Source: Acidobacteriota bacterium
Lineage (GTDB): Bacteria > Acidobacteriota > Terriglobia > Terriglobales > SCQP01
DNA: 64,000 nt
Reading direction: 5' to 3'
NCBI GenBank assembly: GCA_021818955.1
Contig: JAKASR010000015.1
Location: 1 to 64,000 of the forward strand
The notes below the pieces were generated by a model, which saw only the letters and a list, made by a program, of their open reading frames with translations, searched no databases and was not told the DNA's origin. Position 1 is the first letter of the stretch. Each line of letters begins with the position of its first letter. Below, one piece after another: positions 17,265 to 25,764 of this stretch. The position numbers were made by a program, and so were the translations under genes.

Positions 17265-17334
17265 GACCGGGGAAGGGAAAGAGGCCCCGTGCCGGTATAT
17301 GGAACTGGAGCCAGGGCCGCTCCGCCTCAAGCGA

Positions 17335-17586
17335 TTAATAAATCGCCGGATTTTTTTTCGCGGGTTTTGCGGGCTGCGCCGCCTTGGCTTGGGCGTATTT
17401 GCGCTGGAAGCGCTCGACGCGTCCAGCCGTATCCACCAGCTTCTGTTTGCCGGTGAAGAAGGGATGGCATTGCGAGCAGATTTCCACGTGGATGTCGCCT
17501 TTATGGGTCGAGCGGGTGGTGAAGGTATGCCCGCAGGCGCAGATGATACGCACCGGTTGATAAGCAGGATGGAGATTCGGTTTCAT
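17335..17586 (-). CDS. rpmE: 50S ribosomal protein L31
   Basis: An 83-residue L31 of the zinc-containing type. It starts [19 protein letters not shown], and has the ligands CACG and the later EICSQCHPF pair, so a zinc ion is expected. The [15 protein letters not shown] and [20 protein letters not shown] segments are diagnostic. The C-terminus is extended by a Lys/Ala/Pro-rich tail. It binds the large-subunit central protuberance. The ATG at 17586 matches the usual N-terminus. It is convergent with the HAD gene. Confidence 0.95.
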   Translation of the reverse strand: MKPNLHPAYQPVRIICACGHTFTTRSTHKGDIHVEICSQCHPFFTGKQKLVDTAGRVERFQRKYAQAKAAQPAKPAKKNPAIY

Positions 17587-17759
17587 AAAGCTTGAAAACT
17601 TGAGGCGCGTCCGGTGTGGAACAGAATCTTCTCCACCGCGATGGATCAACGCCGTAAAATCAAAGCGGCCGAGCCGCCAGGGAATCCTTTTTATTATACA
17701 TTCCCCTATACTGAAATGTCGTTTCTGCCGGGCGCCGAGGTAAATAAGGAGACGGATGA

Positions 17760-18872
17760 ATGGGGCGAAATAAGAGCGAGCAGACTCCGGGCGGGCTGAC
17801 CTACGAGACGGCGGGAGTGGATAGCGCCGCCAAAGAACGCGCCATGACCCGCCTGACCGGCTGGATCGAGCGCAGCTTTGCGCTGCGCTCCGGCCTGGGA
17901 GCAGTCAAGCTGCCGCTCGGCTATTTCGCCAATGTCATTGACCTGGGCAACGGCCAGGGGCTGGCGCTTTCCACCGACGGCGTGGGCACCAAGATCCTGG
18001 TGGCGCAACTGCTGGGCAAGTACGACACCCTCGGCATCGACTGCGTTGCCATGAACGTCAACGACGTGCTCTGCGTCGGCGCCGAGCCGCTGGCCATGCT
18101 CGATTATGTCGCCGTCGAGCGCCCCGATGCCGAACTGCTCGAAGCCCTGGCTCGCGGGCTATACCGCGGCGCTGAACTGGCCGGCGTCTCCATCCCTGGC
18201 GGCGAAATAGCCCAGGTCAAGGAGATGATCCGCGGGGTGCGCGACGGCTATGCCTGCGACCTGGTCGGCACCTGCGTCGGCACGGTGGCGCTCGATCGCA
18301 TTCTCACCGGCAAGGAAGTGCGCGCCGGCGATGCCATCGTCGGCCTGCGCTCCAGCGGCGTGCATAGCAACGGCCTGACGCTCGCGCGGCGCGTCTTCTT
18401 CGACCGCCTGGGATGGGCGGCCGACCGCCAAGTGGCTGAACTCGGCCGCTCAATCGGCGAGGAATTGCTCGAGCCGACCCGCATTTACGTTAAACCGGTG
18501 CTGCGCATGCTGCGCGCCGGCTTAAAGATCCAGGCGCTGGCCCATATCACCAGCAGCGGCTTTCTCAACCTCAGCCGCGCCGAGGCCGAGATGGGCTACC
18601 GCCTCGACCGCCTGCCCGAGCCGCCGCCCATCTTTCGCCTGCTGCAAGCGCAGGGCGGCGTCAGCGACGAAGACATGTTTTACACCTACAACATGGGCAT
18701 CGGCTTTTGCGTGGTCTGCGACGCCGCCGACGCCACCGCCGTCGAGGCCGAAGCCCGCCGCGACGGCATCGAGGCCTTCGTCATCGGCGAAACGTTCGCC
18801 GACCCCCGGCGCCGCGTGCTCATCCCTTCGCGCCGCCTGGTGGGCGTGGATGATCATTTCCAACGGCAATAA
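17760..18872 (+). CDS. purM: Phosphoribosylformylglycinamidine cyclo-ligase
   Basis: A 370-residue AIR synthetase, which closes the imidazole ring in purine synthesis using ATP. It has the N-terminal TYETAGVD, the [11 protein letters not shown]-site signature, [18 protein letters not shown], the [10 protein letters not shown] segment, and C-terminal [12 protein letters not shown] and [14 protein letters not shown]. The usual HITGGG is HITSSG here, a small departure. The AAGGAG upstream fits the ATG at 17760. TATACT at 17707-17712 may be the -10 of its promoter. No other purine gene is adjacent. Confidence 0.95.
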   Translation: MGRNKSEQTPGGLTYETAGVDSAAKERAMTRLTGWIERSFALRSGLGAVKLPLGYFANVIDLGNGQGLALSTDGVGTKILVAQLLGKYDTLGIDCVAMNVNDVLCVGAEPLAMLDYVAVERPDAELLEALARGLYRGAELAGVSIPGGEIAQVKEMIRGVRDGYACDLVGTCVGTVALDRILTGKEVRAGDAIVGLRSSGVHSNGLTLARRVFFDRLGWAADRQVAELGRSIGEELLEPTRIYVKPVLRMLRAGLKIQALAHITSSGFLNLSRAEAEMGYRLDRLPEPPPIFRLLQAQGGVSDEDMFYTYNMGIGFCVVCDAADATAVEAEARRDGIEAFVIGETFADPRRRVLIPSRRLVGVDDHFQRQ

Positions 18873-18938
18873 AAAAGAAATCGGAAGCGATAACGAGCCG
18901 TTTATTTATGCCGCCGCACCGCCTTTCGCCCACGGCGC

Positions 18939-18950
18939 TATGCTGAAGGC
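18939..18950 (+). promoter_or_regulatory. Candidate leaderless promoter of the ArsA gene
   Basis: TATGCT at 18939-18944, six bases, then ATG at 18951. No Shine-Dalgarno. Confidence 0.45.
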
Positions 18951-20144
18951 ATGCGCATTCTGATGTTTACCGGCAAAGGCGGAGTGGGCAAAACCAGCCT
19001 AGCCGCCGCCACCGGATTCCGCCTGGCCGCGCTCAACTACCGCACCCTGGTGATGAGCATCGACCCGGCGCACAGCCTGGCCGATTCGCTCGACCTGGAT
19101 ACCGATCTGTTCCACGGGCGCACCGCCGACCCGCTGCCCATCAGCGACCGGCTCTCGATCATGGAACTCAACATCCAGAAAGAGATCAAGCGGCATTGGC
19201 GGCAGATCGCCGCCTATATCAGCTCGGTGCTGCGCACCACCGGCGTCAGCGGCGTCGAAGCCGAGGAACTGGCCATTCTGCCGGGCATGGAAGAGCTGAG
19301 CGCGATGATGTACATCAACCAGTACCATCGCGAGCGGCGCTTCGACGTGGTCGTGCTCGACGCCGCGCCCACCGCCGAATCCATGCGCTTTGTCAGCATG
19401 CCCACCACGCTGGACTGGTACATGAAGCACATCTTTCCCTTCCAGCGCAGCTTGCTGAAAGCGGTGCGGCCGCTGGCCAACTACGTAGCCCCCTTCGAGC
19501 TTCCCACTGACAGCTACTTTGCCAACATTCGCGACTTATTCGAAAAGCTGGAAGGCGTGGACGTGCTGATGGAAGACCCGCAAACGACCAGCGTGCGGCT
19601 GGTCACCGCGGCGGAAAAGATGGTGCTGCGCGAAACCCAGCGCGCCTACGTTTACTTTTCCCTCCATGGCCTGACGGTGGATACGGTAATCGTGAACCGG
19701 CTGCTGCCGGCCGCGATTCAGGACGCCTGGTTTCAGGAATGGCGCGCTTCCCAGGCGCACGTGCTGGGGGAAATCGAAGCTTATTTCGCCCCGGTGCCGG
19801 TCAAGACGGTGCCGCTGTTTTCCCGCGAGGTGCTGGGCTCAAAGCGGCTGGAAGAATTAGCCGGCTTGCTATACCCTGAAGGCGAGGATCCGGCGCGCGT
19901 GACGCGCACCGAAAAGCCGTACTCTTTCGAACAATCGAAGGACGGCGGTTACGAAGTGCGCATCCGCTTGCCGTTTGCCGCCAAAGGCGAGGTCGAATTG
20001 TTCAAGAAGAACGACGAGCTGATCGTGGAAATCGGCACCATCCGCCGCCATATCGGCTTGCCGCGGGCGCTGGCCGGGTTGCAGCCGGTGCGCGCCCGGT
20101 TGCAGGATACGACCCTGGCCGTGCAACTCAAGGAGACGCCATGA
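18951..20144 (+). CDS. ArsA/Get3-like ATPase with C-terminal HSP20-like domain
   Basis: A 397-residue deviant-Walker ATPase. The P-loop GKGGVGKTS is at about residues 8-16, with the signature lysine of ArsA/Get3; switch segments IDPAHSLADSL and VVLDAAPTAESMRF follow. The last 70 or so residues (from about YSFEQSKDGGYEVRIRLPF) form an alpha-crystallin/HSP20-like domain, as in many bacterial ArsA-like proteins without an ArsB partner. There is no arsenite pump or ars regulator nearby, so arsenic export is unlikely; a chaperone-like role in handling membrane or tail-anchored proteins is inferred from Get3. The stop overlaps the next start as ATGA, so the two are translationally coupled. Confidence 0.85.
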   Translation: MRILMFTGKGGVGKTSLAAATGFRLAALNYRTLVMSIDPAHSLADSLDLDTDLFHGRTADPLPISDRLSIMELNIQKEIKRHWRQIAAYISSVLRTTGVSGVEAEELAILPGMEELSAMMYINQYHRERRFDVVVLDAAPTAESMRFVSMPTTLDWYMKHIFPFQRSLLKAVRPLANYVAPFELPTDSYFANIRDLFEKLEGVDVLMEDPQTTSVRLVTAAEKMVLRETQRAYVYFSLHGLTVDTVIVNRLLPAAIQDAWFQEWRASQAHVLGEIEAYFAPVPVKTVPLFSREVLGSKRLEELAGLLYPEGEDPARVTRTEKPYSFEQSKDGGYEVRIRLPFAAKGEVELFKKNDELIVEIGTIRRHIGLPRALAGLQPVRARLQDTTLAVQLKETP

Positions 20145-20377
20145 ATCAGCCAAACACCCCGCCCGCCGCCGGCTCCGCCGCGGCTCCGGAACGCTGCCTC
20201 TGCCGAGAAATCGTGGACCAGATGCGCGATTGCCTAGGCGTCTCGCCCGAGGTGCGCCAGCACTTCGCCAACTCCCGCATCGAGTTCCTGAAGGCGATCC
20301 GCACCCTGCTCGATCAGCGCATCGAGCGGTTGTCGCGCTCCAGCACGCCCACCGGCAGCCACATCACCGTGGAGTAA
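20141..20377 (+). CDS. Small conserved protein coupled to ArsA ATPase
   Basis: A 78-residue soluble protein. A Pro/Ala-rich start is followed by a compact helical part with CLCREIVDQMRDCLGVSPEV and FLKAIRTLLDQRIERLSR. Three cysteines (CLC and RDC) lie in the first helix. Small proteins of this look are found beside ArsA-like ATPases elsewhere, to my recollection, but I know no function. The start overlaps the ArsA stop (ATGA), which supports a shared role. It ends convergently with the GT9 gene. Confidence 0.7.
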   Translation: MNQPNTPPAAGSAAAPERCLCREIVDQMRDCLGVSPEVRQHFANSRIEFLKAIRTLLDQRIERLSRSSTPTGSHITVE

Positions 20378-20454
20378 AGGCGAGCGCGCGGCAAGCGCAT
20401 CATCCTCACACCCGTTTGCAGCCTCCACCCTTCGGCCCAAACTTCTCCAGCTCT

Positions 20455-21582
20455 TTAATGCGCCGGCTTGACTTCGCTCGCCAGTTCGCGCGCGGCGTGA
20501 AGCGCGGCTGCCAGCGGTATGGCGCGAATGCAAGGCGCAGCGCCCTGGCGCAGGCAGCCGGCCGAAGGGCAAGTGGCGCAGCCGCCGCCGGCGCGCAGCA
20601 GGCGATGCGGCACGCGCCAGGGATACCAGACGTCCGGATCGGTTCCGGCAAAAAAGGCAATCACCGGTTTGGCGAGCGCCGCGCCCACATGCAGCGGGCC
20701 GCCATCATTACCGACCACCCATGCCGCCCCCGCAATCAACGCAATCAGCTCGGCGGCGCTGGTGTCGCGCAGGCATACCGCGCGCACGCCCGGCTGCATT
20801 CCAGCCAGCACCGCCTCTTCCGCCCGGCGATGGGCGCCCGGCTCGCGCGCCATCACCGCCGTCCAGCCCTGTTCAGCGCACAGCAGATTCAGCCAGGCCG
20901 CCATGCGCTCCGGCGGCCAGATCAGGCTTGGGTCGCGCGCGCCGGCATGAACGAATACATAGGGGGCGGTGATGCCGGCTTGCTCGAGGCGGCTGCGCAC
21001 AGTTGACAGCGCCTCCGGCTGCGGCGCCAGTCGCGCCGGACCGAGCGGCGCCGGGGGCAGACCCAGGGCAAAGAGCAGGGAGGCGACATGCTCGGCGCAG
21101 TGCAGGCGGCGGCGTCCGGGCGGCGGCGGCGCCGGCGGAGTGCGCAGGTTCAGCGCCCAAGGGTTCGCCCCGCCGGCAAAGCCCGCCCGCCAGCGCGCGC
21201 CGCTGGCCAGCAGCAACGCCGTTGCCCGGCTGCCGCCGTGCAAGTTAATGGTTAAATCCGGGCGCCAGGCGCGCAGCCGGCGCGCCAGCGGCCAGAAAGC
21301 TTGCGCGCGGATTATATGCGCGGGCGCTAACTCGCCGCGGACGGCGGCCGCCGCCGCACTCCCGGCCGGAGTGCGCAAAATAAACAACTCGGCCTGGCCC
21401 TCCAGCGCGGCGGCGAAACGGTCTTCGATGACATAGCCCAACCGCAAGTCGGGACGCCAGGCGCGCAAGGCCTGCAGCGCCGGCGTCGAGCACACGGCAT
21501 CGCCCAGGCTGCGCAGGCGAATAAAGGCTATGCGCGCCCCATCCGGCAAATCGGGAAGTACACGTTTGAGGGTATGAGCCAA
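20455..21582 (-). CDS. Glycosyltransferase family 9 (heptosyltransferase-like)
   Basis: A 375-residue GT-B enzyme of family 9. Landmarks are the N-terminal IAFIRLRSLGDAVCSTPALQ, the mid-protein VFVHAGARDPSLIWPPERMA, and the nucleotide-sugar site GNDGGPLHVGAALAKPVIAF. Relatives transfer heptose or other sugars to lipopolysaccharide core from the cytoplasmic side. Several cysteines near the end (CATCPSAGCLRQGAAPC) form a CxxC-type cluster common in this family. The best start is TTG at 21582, lying 6 nt after GATAAT; no ATG is available close by. Confidence 0.9.
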   Translation of the reverse strand: MAHTLKRVLPDLPDGARIAFIRLRSLGDAVCSTPALQALRAWRPDLRLGYVIEDRFAAALEGQAELFILRTPAGSAAAAAVRGELAPAHIIRAQAFWPLARRLRAWRPDLTINLHGGSRATALLLASGARWRAGFAGGANPWALNLRTPPAPPPPGRRRLHCAEHVASLLFALGLPPAPLGPARLAPQPEALSTVRSRLEQAGITAPYVFVHAGARDPSLIWPPERMAAWLNLLCAEQGWTAVMAREPGAHRRAEEAVLAGMQPGVRAVCLRDTSAAELIALIAGAAWVVGNDGGPLHVGAALAKPVIAFFAGTDPDVWYPWRVPHRLLRAGGGCATCPSAGCLRQGAAPCIRAIPLAAALHAARELASEVKPAH

Positions 21583-21594
21583 ACAGCAATTATC
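21583..21594 (-). promoter_or_regulatory. Candidate leaderless promoter of the GT9 gene
   Basis: On the minus strand GATAAT (21594-21589), six bases, then TTG at 21582. The hexamer matches the -10 consensus at five of six bases. Confidence 0.4.
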
Positions 21595-21640
21595 GGTTAT
21601 CGCCGCAGTGAAAGCGCTGGCGATTAAGGGGCTGAAGTAT

Positions 21641-22591
21641 TCACTTGATGAACGTGCCGGATTCGAGTTCGCGATAGGCCTGGCGCAACTCGTCGCGCGT
21701 ATTCATCACGATGGGACCGTACCAGGCGACCGGCTCCTCCAGCGGCTTGCCCGAAACCAGCAAGAACCGCAAGCCTTCTTCGCCCGCCTCGACGGCGATC
21801 TCGTCGCCACGATCAAACAGCACCAACGAACGATTGGCGGCTTCGGGGGAGTTTAAACCCGCCCGAGACGTGCTGGCCGCAGCGATATCGCCGGAGGGCG
21901 CCGCGGTTCCCAACGGCGCGCCCACAGCTTCGGTCATTACCGGGCGGGGGGTGGAGGCGCCGGGAAAACGCCCTTTGCCGGAAAAAATATAGGCAAAGGC
22001 ATGGCGCGTGGTCTCGACCGGCAGGATTTTCCGTTTGCCGGGCGGGAGGGAGATATCCAGGTAAATGGGATCGGCGGCGATCTGGTCCACCGGACCTTTT
22101 GCGCCCCAGAACTGGCCCGCGACGATGCGCACCGCGGCGCCATCGTCGTCGGTAACGACCGGAATGTCTTCGGCCTTAACCTCCTGATAACGCGGCCGGG
22201 TCATTTTCAGCGACGCCGGCAGGTTGGCCCAAAGCTGGAAGCCATGCATCCGGCCGCGGTCGTCGCCGTGCGGCATTTCCTGGTGCAGGATGCCGCTGCC
22301 GGCGGTCATCCATTGCACATCGCCGGCGGCGATAGTGCCGGCGTGTCCCAGGCTGTCGCCATGCGCGACGGCGCCGGCCAGCACGTAGGTGATGGTTTCA
22401 ATGCCGCGGTGCGGATGCCAGGGAAAACCGGCGAGGTAGTCTTCCGGCTGCTCGTTGCGAAAGTCGTCGAGCAGCAGAAAAGGGTCGAAGTCGCCGGTTT
22501 GGCCGAAACCGAAGGCGCGGCGCAGTTTTACGCCCGCGCCTTCCAGCGTGGGCTTGGCTTCCACGATGCGTTTGATCGGACGCAGCGACAT
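21641..22591 (-). CDS. Pirin family protein
   Basis: A 316-residue bicupin. The N-terminal cupin carries the iron ligands His59 and His61 (WHPHRGIETITYVL), His103 and Glu105 (TAGSGILHQE). Pirins bind Fe(II); some have quercetin dioxygenase activity and others act in regulation, so the exact role is open. The protein is longer than the usual 230-290 residues because of an Ala/Pro/Ser-rich insert between the cupins (from about GRFPGAST to SPEAANRS). The ATG at 22591 is preceded by GGAG, supporting it over a frame 9 residues longer. Confidence 0.92.
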   Translation of the reverse strand: MSLRPIKRIVEAKPTLEGAGVKLRRAFGFGQTGDFDPFLLLDDFRNEQPEDYLAGFPWHPHRGIETITYVLAGAVAHGDSLGHAGTIAAGDVQWMTAGSGILHQEMPHGDDRGRMHGFQLWANLPASLKMTRPRYQEVKAEDIPVVTDDDGAAVRIVAGQFWGAKGPVDQIAADPIYLDISLPPGKRKILPVETTRHAFAYIFSGKGRFPGASTPRPVMTEAVGAPLGTAAPSGDIAAASTSRAGLNSPEAANRSLVLFDRGDEIAVEAGEEGLRFLLVSGKPLEEPVAWYGPIVMNTRDELRQAYRELESGTFIK

Positions 22592-22753
22592 GAGTTCTCC
22601 AGCCGTGCCAACCGGCAAACAGAATGATTGCGGGAGTTCATTGGATGCGTTTCTTTCCAGTTTAGATTCAGGAGGCGCGCCGGGCGGCGGCCTTTGCCGG
22701 GAGCGCGCCGCATCGCGTCCATTCTTTTTATTTGGTTAAAGTACCTGGCTCAG

Positions 22754-22767
22754 TAAACTAGGGGGCG
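22754..22767 (+). promoter_or_regulatory. Candidate short-leader promoter of the MFS gene
   Basis: TAAACT at 22754-22759 is 8 nt from the ATG at 22768. The intervening run of G could also act as a weak Shine-Dalgarno. Confidence 0.35.
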
Positions 22768-24048
22768 ATGAGAATCGAAGTCACCCCAGCCAAGCCCTGG
22801 CGCTGGAGCGCGGTCACGCGGGGGCAGCGCGCGGTGCTGATAGCGGCAGCGCTGGGCTGGATGCTGGATTCCTTCGATGTCATGCTTTATGCCCTGGTGC
22901 TGGCCGATCTGATGCGTCATTTCGGCATGCGCGCCGCGACCGCCGGCCTGCTCAATACGCTGACCTTATCCGCCTCGGCGCTGGGGAGCCTGCTGTTTGG
23001 TTTTTGGGCCGACCGTTACGGCCGCCGCCGCATGCTCGAATGCAGCATCCTGACCTATTCGGTTTTCACTTTCCTTTGCGGCCTGGCGCCTTCGCTGCTG
23101 TGGTTGGGCGTGTTCCGCTTCGCGCTCGGGCTGGGCATGGGCGGGGAATGGAACACGGGCGTAGCGCTGGTGGCGGAATCCTGGCCGGACGCCTGGCGGG
23201 GGCGGGCGCTGGGCATCGTGCAAAGCAGTTGGGCGGTGGGCTATGCGCTGGCCGCCGCCGCCGCCGGACTGGCGCTGCCGCGCTGGGGCTGGCGCGGGGT
23301 TTTTTTTCTGGGCGTGCTGCCGGCGCTGGCGGTGTTCTGGATTCGCCGCCATGCGCCCGAATCCGAAGCCTGGCGCAAAGCCCGATCAGGCCGCACGTCA
23401 ACGCAGGCGGCCGCGCCGGGCGCCAGCCAGCCGGCGCCGCGGCACCCGGAGAAACTTTCCCGCAAGGCGCTGGCGCTGCTGCTCGCCATGAACACCTTTG
23501 GCATGTTCGCCTGGTGGGGCTTGTTTACCTGGATACCGGCATTTCTCGAATTACCGGCGAGCCGCGGGGGGCGCGGCTTTTTTCCCGGCACCATGATCCT
23601 GCTGATGCTGGCGCTCAATCTTGGCGGCATGCTCCCGGGGTATTTGAGTTTTGGCTGGTTTGCCGATCGCATCGGACGGAAGAAAACGCTGGTGACCTAT
23701 CTACTGCTTGCCGCCGCGCTGGCGCCCGCCTTCGCCTGGGCGCATGGTCCCGGCGCGCTGCTGGCGGCGGGCATTCCGCTGGCCTTTTTCGGCACGGGAT
23801 TTTTCACCGGCTCGGCCATCGTCGGCAGCGAACTGTTTCCCACCGCAGTGCGCGCCACCGCGCTGGGCGCCACCTACAATGTCGCCCGCGGCTTGAGCGC
23901 GCTGGCGCCGCTGATCATTGGCAGCTGGGCGGGAAGCCGCGGCCTGGGCACGGCGCTGGCCGCCTGCGGGGTGGCTTACCTGCTGGCCGCCGGCTGCGTC
24001 CTGCCGCTGCCGGAAACGAAAGGGAAGCAACTGATGGCGGCAAGCTGA
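22768..24048 (+). CDS. MFS transporter, organic-acid/sialate symporter type
   Basis: A 426-residue, 12-helix major-facilitator protein. The first helix contains GWMLDSFDVMLYALVLADL, the motif of the sialate and aromatic-acid:proton symporter groups. The intracellular loop FWADRYGRRRML is the MFS motif A, repeated as GWFADRIGRKKT in the second half. The central loop is long and Ala/Pro-rich. It should import organic acids or sugars with protons, but the substrate is not evident. No catabolic genes are adjacent. Confidence 0.9.
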   Translation: MRIEVTPAKPWRWSAVTRGQRAVLIAAALGWMLDSFDVMLYALVLADLMRHFGMRAATAGLLNTLTLSASALGSLLFGFWADRYGRRRMLECSILTYSVFTFLCGLAPSLLWLGVFRFALGLGMGGEWNTGVALVAESWPDAWRGRALGIVQSSWAVGYALAAAAAGLALPRWGWRGVFFLGVLPALAVFWIRRHAPESEAWRKARSGRTSTQAAAPGASQPAPRHPEKLSRKALALLLAMNTFGMFAWWGLFTWIPAFLELPASRGGRGFFPGTMILLMLALNLGGMLPGYLSFGWFADRIGRKKTLVTYLLLAAALAPAFAWAHGPGALLAAGIPLAFFGTGFFTGSAIVGSELFPTAVRATALGATYNVARGLSALAPLIIGSWAGSRGLGTALAACGVAYLLAAGCVLPLPETKGKQLMAAS

Positions 24049-24121
24049 AAGCGGGGAAGGGGCTGAAAGCTGGGCTATTGCTTTTCGTATTTTGTTCGCC
24101 TAGTCTAACAGGCGACAGGCC

Positions 24122-24772
24122 ATGGCGCGCGCGCTTCCACCCCGCTCGATGAACTCGATGCTGACCCCGCGGCAAAAGCGGGTGCTGGATTTCATCCGCC
24201 AGTTCATCCGCCAGCGCGGCATGGTTCCCAGCCTGGCCGAGATCGGCGCCGGCTTGAAGTTGAATTCGATGGCGACCGTGCACAAGCACCTGCGCACGCT
24301 GGAAATCAAAGGCTATATCCGCCGCCCCCCCGGCCAGTACCGCGCGATGGAGTTGCTGCCGTTGCGGCGGCCGCCGGCGGAAGCAGAGCCCGGCAGCCTG
24401 CCGCTGGCCGGACGCATCGCCGCCGGCCAGCCGCTCGAGGCCATTCCCCGTCAGGACGCCATTTCACTCGCCGCCATTACCCGCGGCCGCGAGTGCTACG
24501 TGCTTGAAGTGCGCGGCGACAGCATGGTGGATGCGCATATTCTCGACGGCGATTTTGTCGTGATCGAGCCGGTGACGCGGGTGCGCGATGGCGATATGGT
24601 GGTGGCGCTGATTGACACCGAGGAAGCCACGCTGAAGACCTGGTATCGCGAGCCGGATGGAATGATTCGCCTGCAGCCGGCCAATCCGCGCCTGCAACCG
24701 ATCCGGCTGGAGCCGGGGCGGGTGCAAGTGCAGGGACGAGTTTTAGGCGTGCTGCGCCGCTGCGGAAGGTAA
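24122..24772 (+). CDS. lexA: LexA SOS repressor
   Basis: A 216-residue LexA. A winged helix-turn-helix (LTPRQKRVLDFIRQFIRQRG to VHKHLRTLEIKGYI) is joined to an S24 self-cleaving domain. The cleavage site Ala101-Gly102 (GRIAAGQPLEAI), Ser134 of GDSMVD and Lys172 of ATLKTW are all present with the spacing of active LexA. It should repress DNA-damage genes until RecA filaments trigger cleavage. The start is uncertain; ATG at 24149 or 24158 would give the usual short N-terminus. A short repeat array follows the gene. Confidence 0.92.
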   Translation: MARALPPRSMNSMLTPRQKRVLDFIRQFIRQRGMVPSLAEIGAGLKLNSMATVHKHLRTLEIKGYIRRPPGQYRAMELLPLRRPPAEAEPGSLPLAGRIAAGQPLEAIPRQDAISLAAITRGRECYVLEVRGDSMVDAHILDGDFVVIEPVTRVRDGDMVVALIDTEEATLKTWYREPDGMIRLQPANPRLQPIRLEPGRVQVQGRVLGVLRRCGR

Positions 24773-24783
24773 AAAAAGCCACA

Positions 24784-24914
24784 CCCGTTGTTCCAAGCGC
24801 AAGCCCGTTGTCTCAAAAAACAGCCCGTTGTCTCAACCCTGGAATAACGGGGAAAAGATATTAAAATCAAACAGATAGGCCCCGTTATTCCAAATTTCTC
24901 AGTTGGAATAACGG
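24784..24914. repeat. Array of six CCGTTRTTCCA-like motifs
   Basis: Three direct copies start at 24784, 24804 and 24824, exactly 20 bp apart (CCCGTTGTTCCA once, CCCGTTGTCTCA twice). Then come TGGAATAACGGGG (inverted, 24840-24852), CCCCGTTATTCCA (24880-24892) and TTGGAATAACGG (inverted, 24903-24914). The fifth copy can pair with the fourth (13-bp perfect stem, 27-nt loop) or with the sixth (12-bp perfect stem with a loop of about 9 nt), giving mutually exclusive hairpins. It lies between the convergent lexA and ABC ATPase genes. Confidence 0.85.
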
Positions 24915-25056
24915 AAGATCCTTATTTTTCAATTACTTGCTTAGTTTGAGCTGGTGCCAAAACGGGAAAATCGTTTTTTAGACACAAGTTGTGGCTTTCT
25001 GGAAGTCGGGGGACAGTTTTAAGCCTGCGGAAGCTACCAGGGGAAAGCTCAGGGAA

Positions 25057-25749
25057 TCAGCGGGGAAATCCGGGCGGCTGGATAGCGGCCAAGTCAGGCG
25101 CGATTTGAGCCCAGCCGCCCGCGGCCGTGATGCGGCCGGCCTGGAGCAGCAAAACCTGATCGGTCATTTGGGCCAGAGCGGGAAGGCGATGATCGGCGGC
25201 CAGCAGGGTCCAGCCCCAGCGGCGCTTCCAGTCAAGCAGCGCCGCGATGATGGCTTGTACGCGGGCCGCGTCCTGATCGGCAAAGGGTTCATCCAGCAAA
25301 AGCAACGGCGGGCGGCGGGCCAGGGCGCGCGCCAGCGCGACACGGCGGGCTTCGCCGCCGGAGACTTCCGCCGCGGGCGCGTGCCAGATCGGCTCCAGTT
25401 CCAGCCGCGCGCGCAGTTCCTCAATCCATGCGGAAGCGGCGGGCCGCGCGCGGCGATCGAGCCCGAAGCAGACGTTGCCGGCGACATTCAAATGGGGGAA
25501 CAAGCGTTCATGCTGCGCCAGCCAGCCGAGCGGGCGGCGGGCCAGGGGCAGCGGCGGAGGATGGAGCGCCAGCCCGCGCCAGCGAATGACGCCGCGATCG
25601 GGAGGTAAAGCGCCGGCAATACAAGCCAGCAGCGTGCTTTTACCCGCGCCGGAGGCGCCGGTCACGGCCAAGCTGCCGCCTTCCGGCAGGCGCAGCTCCG
25701 CCCGCAGTTGGAAATGGCGGCGGTGTTTTTCAATCCGGAGTTCGAGCAT
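25057..25749 (-). CDS. modC: Molybdate/tungstate ABC transporter ATPase
   Basis: A 230-residue ABC ATPase. Walker A GASGAGKST, signature VSGGEARRVALARAL and Walker B LLLLDEPFAD are intact, followed by an AADHR H-loop. It is short and lacks the C-terminal TOBE domain of typical ModC; the TOBE domain is found in the operon's regulator instead. It energises uptake through the adjacent permease. ATG at 25749 is chosen; a GTG at 25764 directly after the permease stop is possible. Last gene of the operon. Assignment to molybdate or tungstate rests on neighbours. Confidence 0.82.
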   Translation of the reverse strand: MLELRIEKHRRHFQLRAELRLPEGGSLAVTGASGAGKSTLLACIAGALPPDRGVIRWRGLALHPPPLPLARRPLGWLAQHERLFPHLNVAGNVCFGLDRRARPAASAWIEELRARLELEPIWHAPAAEVSGGEARRVALARALARRPPLLLLDEPFADQDAARVQAIIAALLDWKRRWGWTLLAADHRLPALAQMTDQVLLLQAGRITAAGGWAQIAPDLAAIQPPGFPR

Positions 25750-25764
25750 GGCGGCAATGCCCAC

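Noticed and set aside
24784-24914. CRISPR array
   Set aside because: Motif copies are 12-13 bp with 20-bp period and mixed orientation, without spacers of uniform length or cas genes.
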